A stretch of DNA of 64,000 nt from JADKCZ01 sp963786945 (GTDB lineage Bacteria > Myxococcota > Myxococcia > Myxococcales > Anaeromyxobacteraceae). Below the pieces are notes generated by a model that was given only the letters and a program-made list of their open reading frames with translations, did no database searches and was not told the origin of the DNA. Made by a program: the position numbers and the translations under genes. The stretch's first letter is position 1; every line of letters begins with the position of its first letter. Shown piece after piece: positions 27,231 to 38,164 of the stretch. The stretch is from NCBI GenBank assembly GCA_963786945.1, contig CAWBAO010000005.1, forward strand, positions 868,001-932,000, written 5' to 3'.

Positions 27231-27251
27231 GCCGTCCGCCAGGCGGACTTC

Positions 27252-28442
<1,191 letters not shown>

Positions 28443-28483
28443 GGTGCGCGCTCTCCTTCCTGACGATCCGTTGAGGTGCTGCG

Positions 28484-30577
<2,094 letters not shown>

Positions 30578-30730
30578 GATCTTCTCTTCCTGGATCTTCG
30601 TGCGTGCGCGAAACGAGGCCGCCCCGGGGGCGACGCTCACGACCAAACCGAGCTGTCAAAGAGCGAAGCGGGTTCGAGTCCGAACCGTGCCGGCCCAGCC
30701 GGCCGCTCTCCAAGAGCCTCCTCTAGACCT

Positions 30731-31201
30731 CTACCAGCGGTAGTGGGCGAAGGCCTTGTTGGCCTCGGCCATCTTGTGGGTGTCTTCGCGCTTCTTCACC
30801 GCGTTGCCGCGGTTCGAGGCGGCGTCCATGATCTCGCCGGCCAGCTTCTCCGTCATGGTCTTCTCGCCGCGCGCATGCGAGTACTCGATGAGCCAGCGCA
30901 TGGCCAGGGCCACGCGGCGGTCCTGGCGGACCTCCACCGGGACCTGGTAGGTGGCGCCGCCGACCCGGCGGCTCTTCACCTCGACGACCGGCTTGACGTT
31001 GTCGAGCGCCTTCTTGAAGACCTTGAGCGGATCGTCCTTGAGCTTGGCCTCGACCTGGTCGAAGGCCCCGTAGAGGATCTGCTCGGCGGTCGACTTCTTG
31101 CCCTGCCGCATCAGGTCGTTGATGAACTTGGCCACCAGCCGATCCTGGAACTTGGGATCGGCGAGGATCTTGCGCTTCTCGACTACGCGACGACGAGGCA
31201 T
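30731..31201 (-). CDS. rpsG: Ribosomal protein S7
   Basis: Head-nucleating 16S rRNA-binding protein at the E site, 156 residues. It reads M-P-R-R-R-V-V-E-K-R, D-L-M-R-Q-G-K-K-S-T-A-E, G-G-A-T-Y-Q-V-P-V-E-V-R and the C-terminal A-E-A-N-K-A-F-A-H-Y-R-W. In E. coli S7 represses the str operon. Confidence 0.98.
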   Translation of the reverse strand: MPRRRVVEKRKILADPKFQDRLVAKFINDLMRQGKKSTAEQILYGAFDQVEAKLKDDPLKVFKKALDNVKPVVEVKSRRVGGATYQVPVEVRQDRRVALAMRWLIEYSHARGEKTMTEKLAGEIMDAASNRGNAVKKREDTHKMAEANKAFAHYRW

Positions 31202-31246
31202 CGAAAACCCTTATCCGACTGCTGGGGCGCTCAGGCGCCGTTCCGT

Positions 31247-31618
31247 TTAGCTCGGGCGCTTCGCGCCGTACTTCGAGCGGCTCTGCTTGCGGCCCTGGAC
31301 GCCGACCGCGTCGAGGGTGCCGCGGACGATGTGGTAGCGGACGCCGGGGAGGTCCTTGACGCGGCCGCCGCGGATCAGCACCACCGAGTGCTCCTGGAGG
31401 TTGTGGCCGACGCCGGGGATGTAGCTGGTGACCTCGAAGCCGTTGGTCAGGCGGACGCGGGCCACCTTGCGGAGGGCCGAGTTCGGCTTCTTGGGGGTCG
31501 TCGTGTAGACGCGCGTGCAGACCCCGCGCTTCTGCGGCGACTCCTTGAGGGCCGGAGCCTTCTTCTTCACGGCGAGCTTCTCGCGCCCCTTGCGCACGAG
31601 CTGGCTGATCGTCGGCAT
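31247..31618 (-). CDS. rpsL: Ribosomal protein S12
   Basis: Decoding-centre protein, 123 residues. The streptomycin-contact segments are the sensitive type: T-P-K-K-P-N-S around Lys43 and G-R-V-K-D-L-P-G around Lys88. The Asp of the latter is the residue modified by beta-methylthiolation in some bacteria. It is the first gene of the minus-strand supercluster, behind a strong promoter. Confidence 0.98.
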   Translation of the reverse strand: MPTISQLVRKGREKLAVKKKAPALKESPQKRGVCTRVYTTTPKKPNSALRKVARVRLTNGFEVTSYIPGVGHNLQEHSVVLIRGGRVKDLPGVRYHIVRGTLDAVGVQGRKQSRSKYGAKRPS

Positions 31619-31699
31619 CGGTTACGAGCTCTTTCTTCAGCAAAATCGCCCGTCGACGGAGCGGCGGACGAACAGGAACCCTCGGGTTGAGGGCGGCGG

Positions 31700-31727
31700 A
31701 TTATACGGATCCGTCTTCGTGAGTCAA
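31700..31727 (-). promoter_or_regulatory. Strong sigma-70 promoter of the str/S10 supercluster
   Basis: TTGACT at 31722-31727 and a perfect TATAAT at 31700-31705, spaced 16 bp, on the minus strand about 80 bases before rpsL. This is the best consensus promoter in the window. A small 5-bp hairpin (31679-31683 with 31689-31693) lies right after the expected start of transcription. Confidence 0.8.
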
Positions 31728-31784
31728 GCCCTGCCTCCCTTGACGGGCGAGTCAGGCGCGACGGGTGGCGCAAGGTACTTGAAG

Positions 31785-32948
31785 TCACTCCGTTTGCCAA
31801 GCCCTCCCCCCACGATTCGTGGCAGGCCCGCCCGGGGGAGGCGGCAGCCTCGCCAGCAGCGCGCGGACGGCCGAGGCGACCCCGAGCCGATCCACCTCCG
31901 ACGGGGCGGCCCAGCGGAGCCCCGGACCGGCGGGGCGCCGCGCCGGCCAGGCCTGGTAGGCCACCAGCGTGAGCTCCCGGTGCGTCAGGGTCCGCTCCAC
32001 CGCGGCCAGCTCCGGCCCCACCTCGACCTCGATCCCCAGGGCGCGGCCCAGGCCGTCCCGCATCAGCCTCCGGGCCGAGCCGGCGGAGAGGCGGCCGGCC
32101 GGGAGCTCCACCGCCGGGGGCGCCCACAGGCCGCCGAAGAGCCCCGAGGCCGGTCGCCGCTGCAGCAGCAGGCGCCGGCGGTCGCGGACCACCGCGAGGC
32201 CCAGCCGCAGCCGGGCCTTCTCCGCCCGCCGCCGCGCCGGGGGCAGCTCCCGCTCGCGCCCGCTGCGGCGCGCCTCGCAGAGCGAGGCCACCGGGCAGCG
32301 CGCGCAGCGCGGGACCGGCTTCACGCAGCGTGTCGCCCCCAGCTCGATGAGCGCCTGGGTCCAGTCCCCGGGCCGCTCTGGCCCGGTGAGCGCGGCGGCC
32401 AGGGCGGCCAGCCGGGCCCGCGTCGACGCCGCCTCGGCCGGGCCGTCGACGGCGAAGAGCCGCGCCAGCACCCTCGCCACGTTGCCGTCCACCGCCGCCG
32501 CCGGGATCCCGAAGGCGATGGAGGCCACCGCCCCGGCCGTGTACGGCCCGAAGCCGGGCAGCGCCGCCAGCGCCTCGAGCGAGCCGGGCAGCCCACCGTG
32601 CCGGGCCAAGGCCAGGCGCGCGGCCCGGTGGAGCGCGCGGGCCCGGGCGTAGTACCCGAGCCCGCTCCAGGCGGCCAGCACGGCCTCCTCCTCCGCCGCC
32701 GCCAGCGCCGCCAGGGTCGGGAAGCGCGCCAGGAAGCGCCGGTAGTACGGGATGACCCGCGCCACCTGGGTCTGCTGCAGCATGGCCTCGGAGAGCCAGA
32801 CCCGGTAGGGATCGGCCTCGCCCTCGGGGTGGCGCCACGGGAAGTCGCGCCGGGCGGCGTCGTACCAGGCCAGCAGGCGGCGGCGCAGGGCGCGGCGGCG
32901 GGCGTGGTGGACGAGCGGCGCGGCGGGGCCGGGGTGGGCGCGGGGCAC
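31785..32948 (-). CDS. mutY: A/G-specific adenine DNA glycosylase
   Basis: Removes adenine mispaired with 8-oxoguanine. The 387-residue protein has the N-terminal W-Y-D-x3-R-D-F-P-W-R, E-A-M-L-Q-Q-T-Q-V with the catalytic Glu, the helix-hairpin-helix L-P-G-F-G-P-Y-T-A-G-A and the catalytic Asp in V-D-G-N-V-A-R-V. The iron-sulfur cysteines are C-x6-C-x2-C-x5-C. A C-terminal NUDIX-like domain reads 8-oxoG. It ends just upstream of the rpsL promoter. Confidence 0.96.
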   Translation of the reverse strand: MPRAHPGPAAPLVHHARRRALRRRLLAWYDAARRDFPWRHPEGEADPYRVWLSEAMLQQTQVARVIPYYRRFLARFPTLAALAAAEEEAVLAAWSGLGYYARARALHRAARLALARHGGLPGSLEALAALPGFGPYTAGAVASIAFGIPAAAVDGNVARVLARLFAVDGPAEAASTRARLAALAAALTGPERPGDWTQALIELGATRCVKPVPRCARCPVASLCEARRSGRERELPPARRRAEKARLRLGLAVVRDRRRLLLQRRPASGLFGGLWAPPAVELPAGRLSAGSARRLMRDGLGRALGIEVEVGPELAAVERTLTHRELTLVAYQAWPARRPAGPGLRWAAPSEVDRLGVASAVRALLARLPPPPGGPATNRGGRAWQTE

Positions 32949-32963
32949 GTGACCTGGACGCGA

Positions 32964-32997
32964 GCGAGCCCGGCCGCCGCGCGGCGACCGGGCTCGC
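32964..32997 (-). terminator. Perfect 10-bp hairpin between sodB and mutY
   Basis: Arms at 32964-32973 and 32988-32997 are exact reverse complements, and the 14-base loop is itself partly self-complementary. There is no T tract, so it may be a weak terminator or an mRNA 3'-end stabiliser for sodB. Confidence 0.45.
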
Positions 32998-33019
32998 GGC
33001 GACGGGAGGCGGTGGGCGG

Positions 33020-33625
33020 CTACTTGACCCGCTTGTCGACCGCTTCCCAGTTGACGTTCTTGAGGAAGGCGTCGACGTACTTGCCGCGCTCGAAGGCCTT
33101 GTAGTCGCGCATGAAGGCGTGCTCCCAGCCGTCGAGCGCCAGGATGGTGCCGAAGCCGGTCGGCACGTTGTTCTCGTGCAGGGTGACGAAGTGGTTGGAG
33201 AGCCAGCCGGTGACCGGGTCCTGGAAGGTCATGGCCCAGCCGATGCCGGGCATGGTGGCCACGGCCTTGAAGTCGGCCAGCCAGAGGTCGAACTTGCCGT
33301 AGCTGGCCTCGATGGCCTTGCGGAACCGGGAGCCGGCGGGCGGCTCGGCCTGGGCCCCCGCGGTGAGGTTGCCGAAGTAGTACTCGTGGTTGACCATGCC
33401 GCCGTACTCGAAGCCGAGGCGGCGGGTCAGCTCGGCGTAGACGGGGTCGGCGCCCGAGGCCTTGCCCTCGCTGGCCAGGGCGAAGAGCTTCTCGGTCAGG
33501 GCGTTGGTCCGCTTGACGTAGCCCTCGTAGAGCTTGAGGTGCTCCTCGATCTGGTCGTTGGAGATGCCGGCCAGTCCACGAACCTTCGAGAAGTCGTGCG
33601 GGGCGTACTTCTTCACGTCTGCCAT
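33020..33625 (-). CDS. sodB: Superoxide dismutase, Fe/Mn family
   Basis: Detoxifies superoxide in the cytoplasm (no signal peptide). The 201-residue protein has metal ligands His29 (E-E-H-L-K-L-Y), His80 (V-N-H-E-Y-Y-F) and the D-G-W-E-H-A motif providing Asp and the last His. The helical hairpin motif is unusual: H-L-K-L-Y-E-G-Y-V in place of the common H-H-x3-Y-V. Several other positions also depart from classic SodB/SodA, so Fe versus Mn preference cannot be read. Confidence 0.93.
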   Translation of the reverse strand: MADVKKYAPHDFSKVRGLAGISNDQIEEHLKLYEGYVKRTNALTEKLFALASEGKASGADPVYAELTRRLGFEYGGMVNHEYYFGNLTAGAQAEPPAGSRFRKAIEASYGKFDLWLADFKAVATMPGIGWAMTFQDPVTGWLSNHFVTLHENNVPTGFGTILALDGWEHAFMRDYKAFERGKYVDAFLKNVNWEAVDKRVK

Positions 33626-33680
33626 GGTCCCTCCGTTGGCGTCGGGCCGACGGGCCCGCGAGCGCGGTTGTTCACCGTCC

Positions 33681-33707
33681 GATATGGCCGGCGGGGCGCC
33701 GCGTCAA
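33681..33707 (-). promoter_or_regulatory. Putative sodB promoter
   Basis: TTGACG at 33702-33707 and CATATC at 33681-33686 (15 bp apart; 16 to ATATCG) on the minus strand, about 56 bases upstream of the sodB ATG at 33625. Confidence 0.4.
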
Positions 33708-33746
33708 GGCATCCTTCGGGGCGGCCGCCACCGCGCCGGAGGACCG

Positions 33747-34812
33747 ATGCGCTATCCTGCCGCGATGACCGCCGAGCGCAGCGCCGGCCGCCGGCCGCGG
33801 CTCGTCCGGGGCGCCCTCATTGCCCTGCTCCTGCTGGTGGCCGCCCCGGTCGCGCTCTGGCTCGCCCTCCCCGACCCGGCCGCCTGGTCCAGCGCCACGC
33901 CACCCACCACCGCCCTCATCGAGCAGCGGCGGGCCGAGGCCCGCGCCGCCGGGCGGCGCTTCCAGCCGGAGCGGCGCTGGATCCCCCTGGAGCGGATCTC
34001 GAGGCGGCTGGTCGACGCGGTGGTGGCCTCCGAGGACGCCAAGTTCTTCGTCCACCACGGCTTCGACTGGGAGGCGCTCGAGTCGGCGGCCCGGCTCAAC
34101 CTGGCGCGCCGCCGCTACGCCCGGGGCGCCTCCACCATCACGCAGCAGCTGGCCAAGAACCTCTACCTCGGCACCGAGAAGAGCCTGCTGCGCAAGGCGC
34201 GCGAGGCGCTGCTGACGGCCAAGCTGGAGCGCCGGCTCGACAAGCGGCGCATCCTCGCCCTCTACCTCAACGTGGCCGAATGGGGCGACGGCGTCTTCGG
34301 CGTCGAGGCCGGCGCGCGGCGCTGGTTCGGGACCAGCGCCGCCTCGCTCTCCACGGCCCAGGCGGTGCTCCTGGCGTCGATGCTGCCGGCGCCACGCCGG
34401 GCCTCCCTCTCCCCGGCGCCGGCCTGGCTGGCCGCGAGAGCCCGCGCCCTGCTGGATCGGCTGCGGGACGAGCAGGTCATCCCGCCCGCCGAGCACGACG
34501 CCGCGCGCGTCGAGCTGGAGGGGTACCTCGGGACGGCGCCGGCGGCGCGGCCGGGCGAGGAGCCGTCCGAGCCTCCCGCCGAGGATGCGCCTGCCGACGA
34601 CGCCCCCGCCGGGGCGCCCGCGAGCGCGGAGGAGGCCGGGCCGCCAGCCAGCCGTCGAGCCACCACCGGCCGTCGAACCCCCGGACGCGGCGGAGCCTCC
34701 CCCGGCCCCGCCGCCCGGGGAAGGGGCGCCCGGGACGTCGCCGACTCCGCCGTCCCCGCCTCCCGCCGCCGCGCCAGCGCCGGCGCCGGCGCCTACGCCC
34801 GCTTCGCCCTGA
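33747..34812 (+). CDS. mtgA: Monofunctional peptidoglycan glycosyltransferase (frame break near 34643)
   Basis: GT51 enzyme polymerising lipid II glycan strands. It starts at ATG 33747 with GGAGG 4-8 bases upstream. One transmembrane helix spans about residues 19-37. The GT51 motifs are present: E-D-A-K-F-F-V-H-H-G-F-D (catalytic Glu), G-A-S-T-I-T-Q-Q-L-A-K-N-L, R-K-A-R-E-A and Y-L-N-V-A-E-W-G. After about residue 265 comes a Pro/Ala/Glu-rich tail. The tail keeps this composition only if one base is removed at about 34643, which brings the stop to 34812 and a length of 354. The uncorrected frame runs to 35090 through the opposite gene. It overlaps the convergent epimerase end by about 20 bases. 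Confidence 0.88.
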
Positions 34813-35725
34813 AGTACTCGAAGGTCCGGGCCAGCCCCTGCTCGATGTCCACCTCGGGCCGCCAGCCCAGCGCGCCGGCCGCTGCCGTCGGATCGATGCA
34901 GGAGCGGCGCTGCTCGCCGAGCCGCGCCTCGGCGTGCACCGGCGGCGCCGAGGAGCCGGCGGCCCGGGCCAGCCCGGCGTGGAGCCGGACCACGTCGGTC
35001 TCCACGCCGGTCCCGATGTTGAGGGGCCCGGCGAACGACCGCTGCGCGGCCAGCAGGTTGGCGCGCGCCACGTCACCCACGAAGACGTAGTCGCGGGTCT
35101 GGAGGCCGTCACCGTAGATGGTGCAGGGCCTCCCCTCCAGCAGCCGCCCGCAGAAGATGGCCACCACGCCGGCCTCGCCGTGCGGGTCCTGCCGTGGACC
35201 GTAGACGTTGGCGTAGCGGAGCGCGGCGTAGGGGATGCCGTAGCTGGCCTGGTAGACGCCCAGGTAGAGCTCGCTGGCCGCCTTGGCGGCGCCGTAGTGC
35301 GAGAGCGGCCGCTGCGGGTGGCTCTCCGGCGTCGGGATCACCGGCGTGTCGCCGTAGGTGGCGCCGCCGCTGGACGCGAAGATCACCTGCCGCACCGAGC
35401 CGGCCCGCACCGCCGCCTGCATCAGGTTGAGCAGCCCGCCCAGGTTCACGTCGGCGTCGAACCGGGGCTCGACCATGGAGCGGCGCACGTCGATCTGCGC
35501 GGCGTGGTGGCAGAGCACGTCCGGGCGCTCCCGCTCGACCGCCTCGGCGGCGGCGCTCCCGCGGACGTCGCACGGGTAGAAGCGCGCGGCCGCGGGCACG
35601 TTCTCGCGCCGGCCCGAGGAGAGGTCGTCGACGACCACCACCTCCCAGCCGGCGCCCAGGAAGGCGTCGGCCACGTTCGAGCCGATGAAGCCGGCTCCGC
35701 CGCTGATCAGGATCTTCTTGCCCAC
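34793..35725 (-). CDS. NAD-dependent nucleotide-sugar epimerase (GalE-like)
   Basis: Extended SDR enzyme of 310 residues, probably converting UDP-glucose/galactose-type sugars for envelope polysaccharide. The Rossmann motif is G-G-A-G-F-I-G-S at 9-16, followed by V-D-D-L-S-S-G. The active site has A-S-S-G-G-A-T-Y-G and Y-G-A-A-K (Tyr-x3-Lys), with A-L-R-Y-A-N-V-Y-G-P-R. It is shorter than classical GalE (~338) and of the GalE/WbpP-like group; substrate is not readable. The next gene upstream (47 bases) is another nucleotide-sugar SDR, so they likely form one sugar pathway. Confidence 0.88.
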   Translation of the reverse strand: MGKKILISGGAGFIGSNVADAFLGAGWEVVVVDDLSSGRRENVPAAARFYPCDVRGSAAAEAVERERPDVLCHHAAQIDVRRSMVEPRFDADVNLGGLLNLMQAAVRAGSVRQVIFASSGGATYGDTPVIPTPESHPQRPLSHYGAAKAASELYLGVYQASYGIPYAALRYANVYGPRQDPHGEAGVVAIFCGRLLEGRPCTIYGDGLQTRDYVFVGDVARANLLAAQRSFAGPLNIGTGVETDVVRLHAGLARAAGSSAPPVHAEARLGEQRRSCIDPTAAAGALGWRPEVDIEQGLARTFEYFRAKRA

Positions 35726-35771
35726 GTTCCCCTCCGCGAACCGCGCTGGACGACCCCGCCGGCGGGCCGCT

Positions 35772-36722
35772 TCAGCGCCGCGCCGCCACCTCGTCCCGGA
35801 ACCAGGGGACGGTGCGGCGCATCCCCTCCTCGAAGTCGATGGCCGGCTCCCAGCCCAGCACCTCGCGGGCCCGGCCGATGTCGGGCCGGCGCAGGCGCGG
35901 GTCGTCCTGGGGCAGCGGCCGGTGGACGATGGGGACGTGCGAGCCGACGTGGCGCTGCACCGCCTGGGCGAAGTCCAGGATGGTCATCTCCACCGGGTTG
36001 CCGATGTTGACCGGCTCGGCGAAGTCGGAGCGCAGCAGCCGCCAGATCCCCTCGACGTTGTCCGAGACGTAGCAGAAGGAGCGGGTCTGCGAGCCGTCGC
36101 CGAAGACGGTGAGCGGCTCGCCCCGCAGCGCCTGTCCCACCAGGGTGGGGACCACCCGGCCATCGTCGAGCCGCATGCGGGGCCCGTAGGTGTTGAAGAT
36201 GCGGGCGATGCGGGTCTCCACCTTCCGGTAGCGGCGGTAGGCCATGGTGATGGCCTCGGCGAAGCGCTTGGCCTCGTCGTAGACCGAGCGCGGCCCGATG
36301 GGGTTGACGTTCCCCCAGTAGCTCTCGCGCTGCGGGTGCTCCAGCGGGTCGCCGTAGACCTCGCTGGTCGAGGAGAGCAGGAAGCGGGCCCCCTTGCGCT
36401 CGGCCAGCTGCAGCGACAGGTCGACGCCGATCGACCCGACGTGCATGGTCTCGAAGGGCTTCTCCAGGTAGTCGATGGGCGAGGCCGGCGAGGCGAAGTC
36501 GAGCACGGCGGCCACCGGGCCGGCCACCTCGTAGGGCCGGCAGATGTCCTGCTCGAGGAACTGGAAGCGCGGCTCGCGCCGCAGGTGGGCCAGGTTGGCG
36601 AGGGTCCCGGTGACCAGGTTGTCGACGCCGAGGACGTCCCAGCCCTCGGCGAGGAACCGATCGGCGAGGTGGCTCCCGATGAACCCGGCGGCGCCGAGGA
36701 TGACTGCCCGCTGCGTGCCCAT
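35772..36722 (-). CDS. UDP-glucuronate decarboxylase-like SDR
   Basis: Likely makes UDP-xylose from UDP-glucuronate for surface glycans. The 316-residue protein has G-A-A-G-F-I-G-S-H near the N-terminus, F-A-S-P-A-S-P-x-D-Y and S-T-S-E-V-Y-G-D-P-x-E-H-P-Q, then G-P-R-S-V-Y-D-E-A-K-R with the Tyr-x3-Lys pair and the Glu/Ser arrangement typical of UXS. N-T-Y-G-P-R-M and G-D-G-S-Q-T-R-S-F-C-Y-V follow. It lies 2 bases after the small ribbon-helix-helix gene, so the two are translationally linked. Confidence 0.9.
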   Translation of the reverse strand: MGTQRAVILGAAGFIGSHLADRFLAEGWDVLGVDNLVTGTLANLAHLRREPRFQFLEQDICRPYEVAGPVAAVLDFASPASPIDYLEKPFETMHVGSIGVDLSLQLAERKGARFLLSSTSEVYGDPLEHPQRESYWGNVNPIGPRSVYDEAKRFAEAITMAYRRYRKVETRIARIFNTYGPRMRLDDGRVVPTLVGQALRGEPLTVFGDGSQTRSFCYVSDNVEGIWRLLRSDFAEPVNIGNPVEMTILDFAQAVQRHVGSHVPIVHRPLPQDDPRLRRPDIGRAREVLGWEPAIDFEEGMRRTVPWFRDEVAARR

Positions 36723-36724
36723 GG

Positions 36725-36919
36725 TCAGCGCTTCTCCCGCCCCAGGTCGTCCAGCGTCAGCTGCCCGGGGAGCGTGCCGCGGTACTTCTCCAGCACCAGG
36801 TCGATCCCCTGCCGGATGAACTCGGCGACCGGCACCCGGGTCCGATCGTGGAGCAGCTTGAGCCGCTCACCCTGCTCGGGCGTGATGTAGACGGTGGTGG
36901 AGATCTTCTTTCGCGCCAT
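36725..36919 (-). CDS. Ribbon-helix-helix DNA-binding protein
   Basis: A 64-residue CopG/Arc-like protein. The beta strand K-K-I-S-T-T-V-Y-I-T is followed by two helices (E-Q-G-E-R-L-K-L-L and P-V-A-E-F-I-R-Q-G-I-D-L-V-L). It probably binds DNA as a dimer. It leads the run into the two nucleotide-sugar genes, suggesting autoregulation of that unit. No toxin partner is adjacent, which argues against an antitoxin. Confidence 0.75.
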   Translation of the reverse strand: MARKKISTTVYITPEQGERLKLLHDRTRVPVAEFIRQGIDLVLEKYRGTLPGQLTLDDLGREKR

Positions 36920-37035
36920 GGCCGCTCGGAGTGAAGGTAGGTGAGCCTCGGGGTGCTGTCAAACCGGCGGCGCCGAGCCTTGAGCGGGGCGCGCCGGGGG
37001 CGCAAGATGGCGGCGCCGCCCCGGGGATCCCCGCC

Positions 37036-37641
37036 ATGCGCCGAATCGCCGTGCTCAGCGCCCTGCTGCTCTCCTCCGCCTGCGGGGCCCGGCAGAGGCC
37101 CCTCCCCGCCGGGCCGGTGGGCGTCTCCCCGTCCCCCGCCGCGACGGGCGCGCCCAGGCCGGGGGAGATCGTCGGCGAGCTCGACCTGGACCACGACGGG
37201 CACGCCGACGTCTGGTCGTTCTCGGTGAAGGGCCCCGACGGGGCACCGGTGGTGGTCCGCAAGGAGAAGGACCTCGACCACGACGGCCGGATCGACTGCT
37301 GGGAGGCCTACGACGCCGGCGGCGCGCTCACCCGGCTGGCGTACGACATGGACCTCGACGGCAGGCCCGACCTCACGCTCGACTTCGAGGAGGGCCGGCT
37401 GGTGCGCAAGGCGTACGACTTCGGCCTCGACGGCCTGCCGCGGACCGTCGCCTTCTACGAGGGGGCGAGCCTGGTCCGACGGGAGCGCGACGCCAACCGC
37501 GACGGCCGGGTCGACACCTGGGAGTACTGGAAGGACGGCCAGGTCGAGCGGATCGGGGTCGACCTCGACGGCGACGGCCAGGTCGATCGCTGGGAGATCC
37601 GCCCGGCCGCGCCGGCGACCGGGCTCGCCCCGGGGCCGTAG
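37036..37641 (+). CDS. Putative lipoprotein with Asp-rich calcium-loop-like repeats
   Basis: A 201-residue exported protein, function unknown. The first 16 residues form a signal peptide ending L-S-S-A-C, with Cys16 as probable lipid anchor. From about residue 50 the chain is built of roughly six repeats of 20-29 residues carrying D-x-D/N-x-D-G-x-x-D loops, several with a Trp two residues after the last Asp (D-L-D-H-D-G-H-A-D-V-W is the first). These resemble EF-hand/dockerin-type calcium loops without the flanking helices. The fourth repeat (D-F-G-L-D-G) is degenerate. A longer in-frame ORF begins at 36931, but the ATG at 37036 puts the signal peptide first. Calcium binding is inferred. Confidence 0.7.
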   Translation: MRRIAVLSALLLSSACGARQRPLPAGPVGVSPSPAATGAPRPGEIVGELDLDHDGHADVWSFSVKGPDGAPVVVRKEKDLDHDGRIDCWEAYDAGGALTRLAYDMDLDGRPDLTLDFEEGRLVRKAYDFGLDGLPRTVAFYEGASLVRRERDANRDGRVDTWEYWKDGQVERIGVDLDGDGQVDRWEIRPAAPATGLAPGP

Positions 37642-37652
37642 TCACCGCGCCG

Positions 37653-38132
37653 TCACGGGTAGTAGCCGAGGCCGACCACGGCCTCCAGCCCGGGAGCGGC
37701 CCCGGTCGTCCAGCGCCAGCCCACGCCCACCGAGAGCGAGAGGTCCCGGCGGGCGAAGAGCTCGGCGCCGGCCCGCGCCGCGCCGGTCGGGGTGGCCGGG
37801 CGCCCGGTCGCGGCCAGCCGCACCCCCGCCTCGACGGCGAGCCGCGGTCGCCAGCGGCCCAGGTCCGGACCCCAGCGCAGGCCCAGCGCCGGCGTCACCG
37901 CGTCCGCGCCGCGGGCGGGTGGCCGGCCCGCGGACGCGAAGGCGAGCCGCGCCTCGCCCTCGAGGTCGCCGTCCAGCCACCACGAGGTGACGGCGGCGAG
38001 GCGGGGGACCGCTCCGGCCGCGGCCACGGGGACCGCGGTCTCCATGGAGAATCCGAGGGGCCCGGGCAGCGCCGGGGCCGGGGTGGGCAGGACCGACAGC
38101 AGCACGAGGGCGGTGGCTCGGAGGGCTCGCAT
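37653..38132 (-). CDS. Small exported protein, possible outer-membrane barrel
   Basis: A 159-residue protein that I cannot assign to a family. It has a signal peptide (about residues 1-21, ending P-A-L-P), then short alternating stretches with many Gly, Trp and Arg (A-V-T-S-W-W-L-D-G-D, A-L-G-L-R-W-G-P-D). It ends V-G-L-G-Y-Y-P, like small 8-strand barrels but without a terminal Phe. It is transcribed divergently from the TPR lipoprotein at 38165 and converges on the Asp-rich lipoprotein. Confidence 0.6.
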   Translation of the reverse strand: MRALRATALVLLSVLPTPAPALPGPLGFSMETAVPVAAAGAVPRLAAVTSWWLDGDLEGEARLAFASAGRPPARGADAVTPALGLRWGPDLGRWRPRLAVEAGVRLAATGRPATPTGAARAGAELFARRDLSLSVGVGWRWTTGAAPGLEAVVGLGYYP

Positions 38133-38164
38133 GTGGCATGGCCGGAGCAAGGTCCGTGCTCGCC

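Noticed and set aside
30671..30686. GGTTCGAGTCC-like sequence resembling a tRNA T arm before fusA
   Set aside because: No acceptor, D or anticodon arm can be built around it. It forms only a 6-bp hairpin in the rpsG-fusA spacer.
31247..31618. Possible streptomycin-resistance changes in rpsL
   Set aside because: The residues around positions 43 and 88 are the common sensitive type.
36725..36919. Antitoxin of a toxin-antitoxin pair
   Set aside because: Both neighbours are a full nucleotide-sugar enzyme and a divergent lipoprotein; no toxin-sized partner overlaps it.
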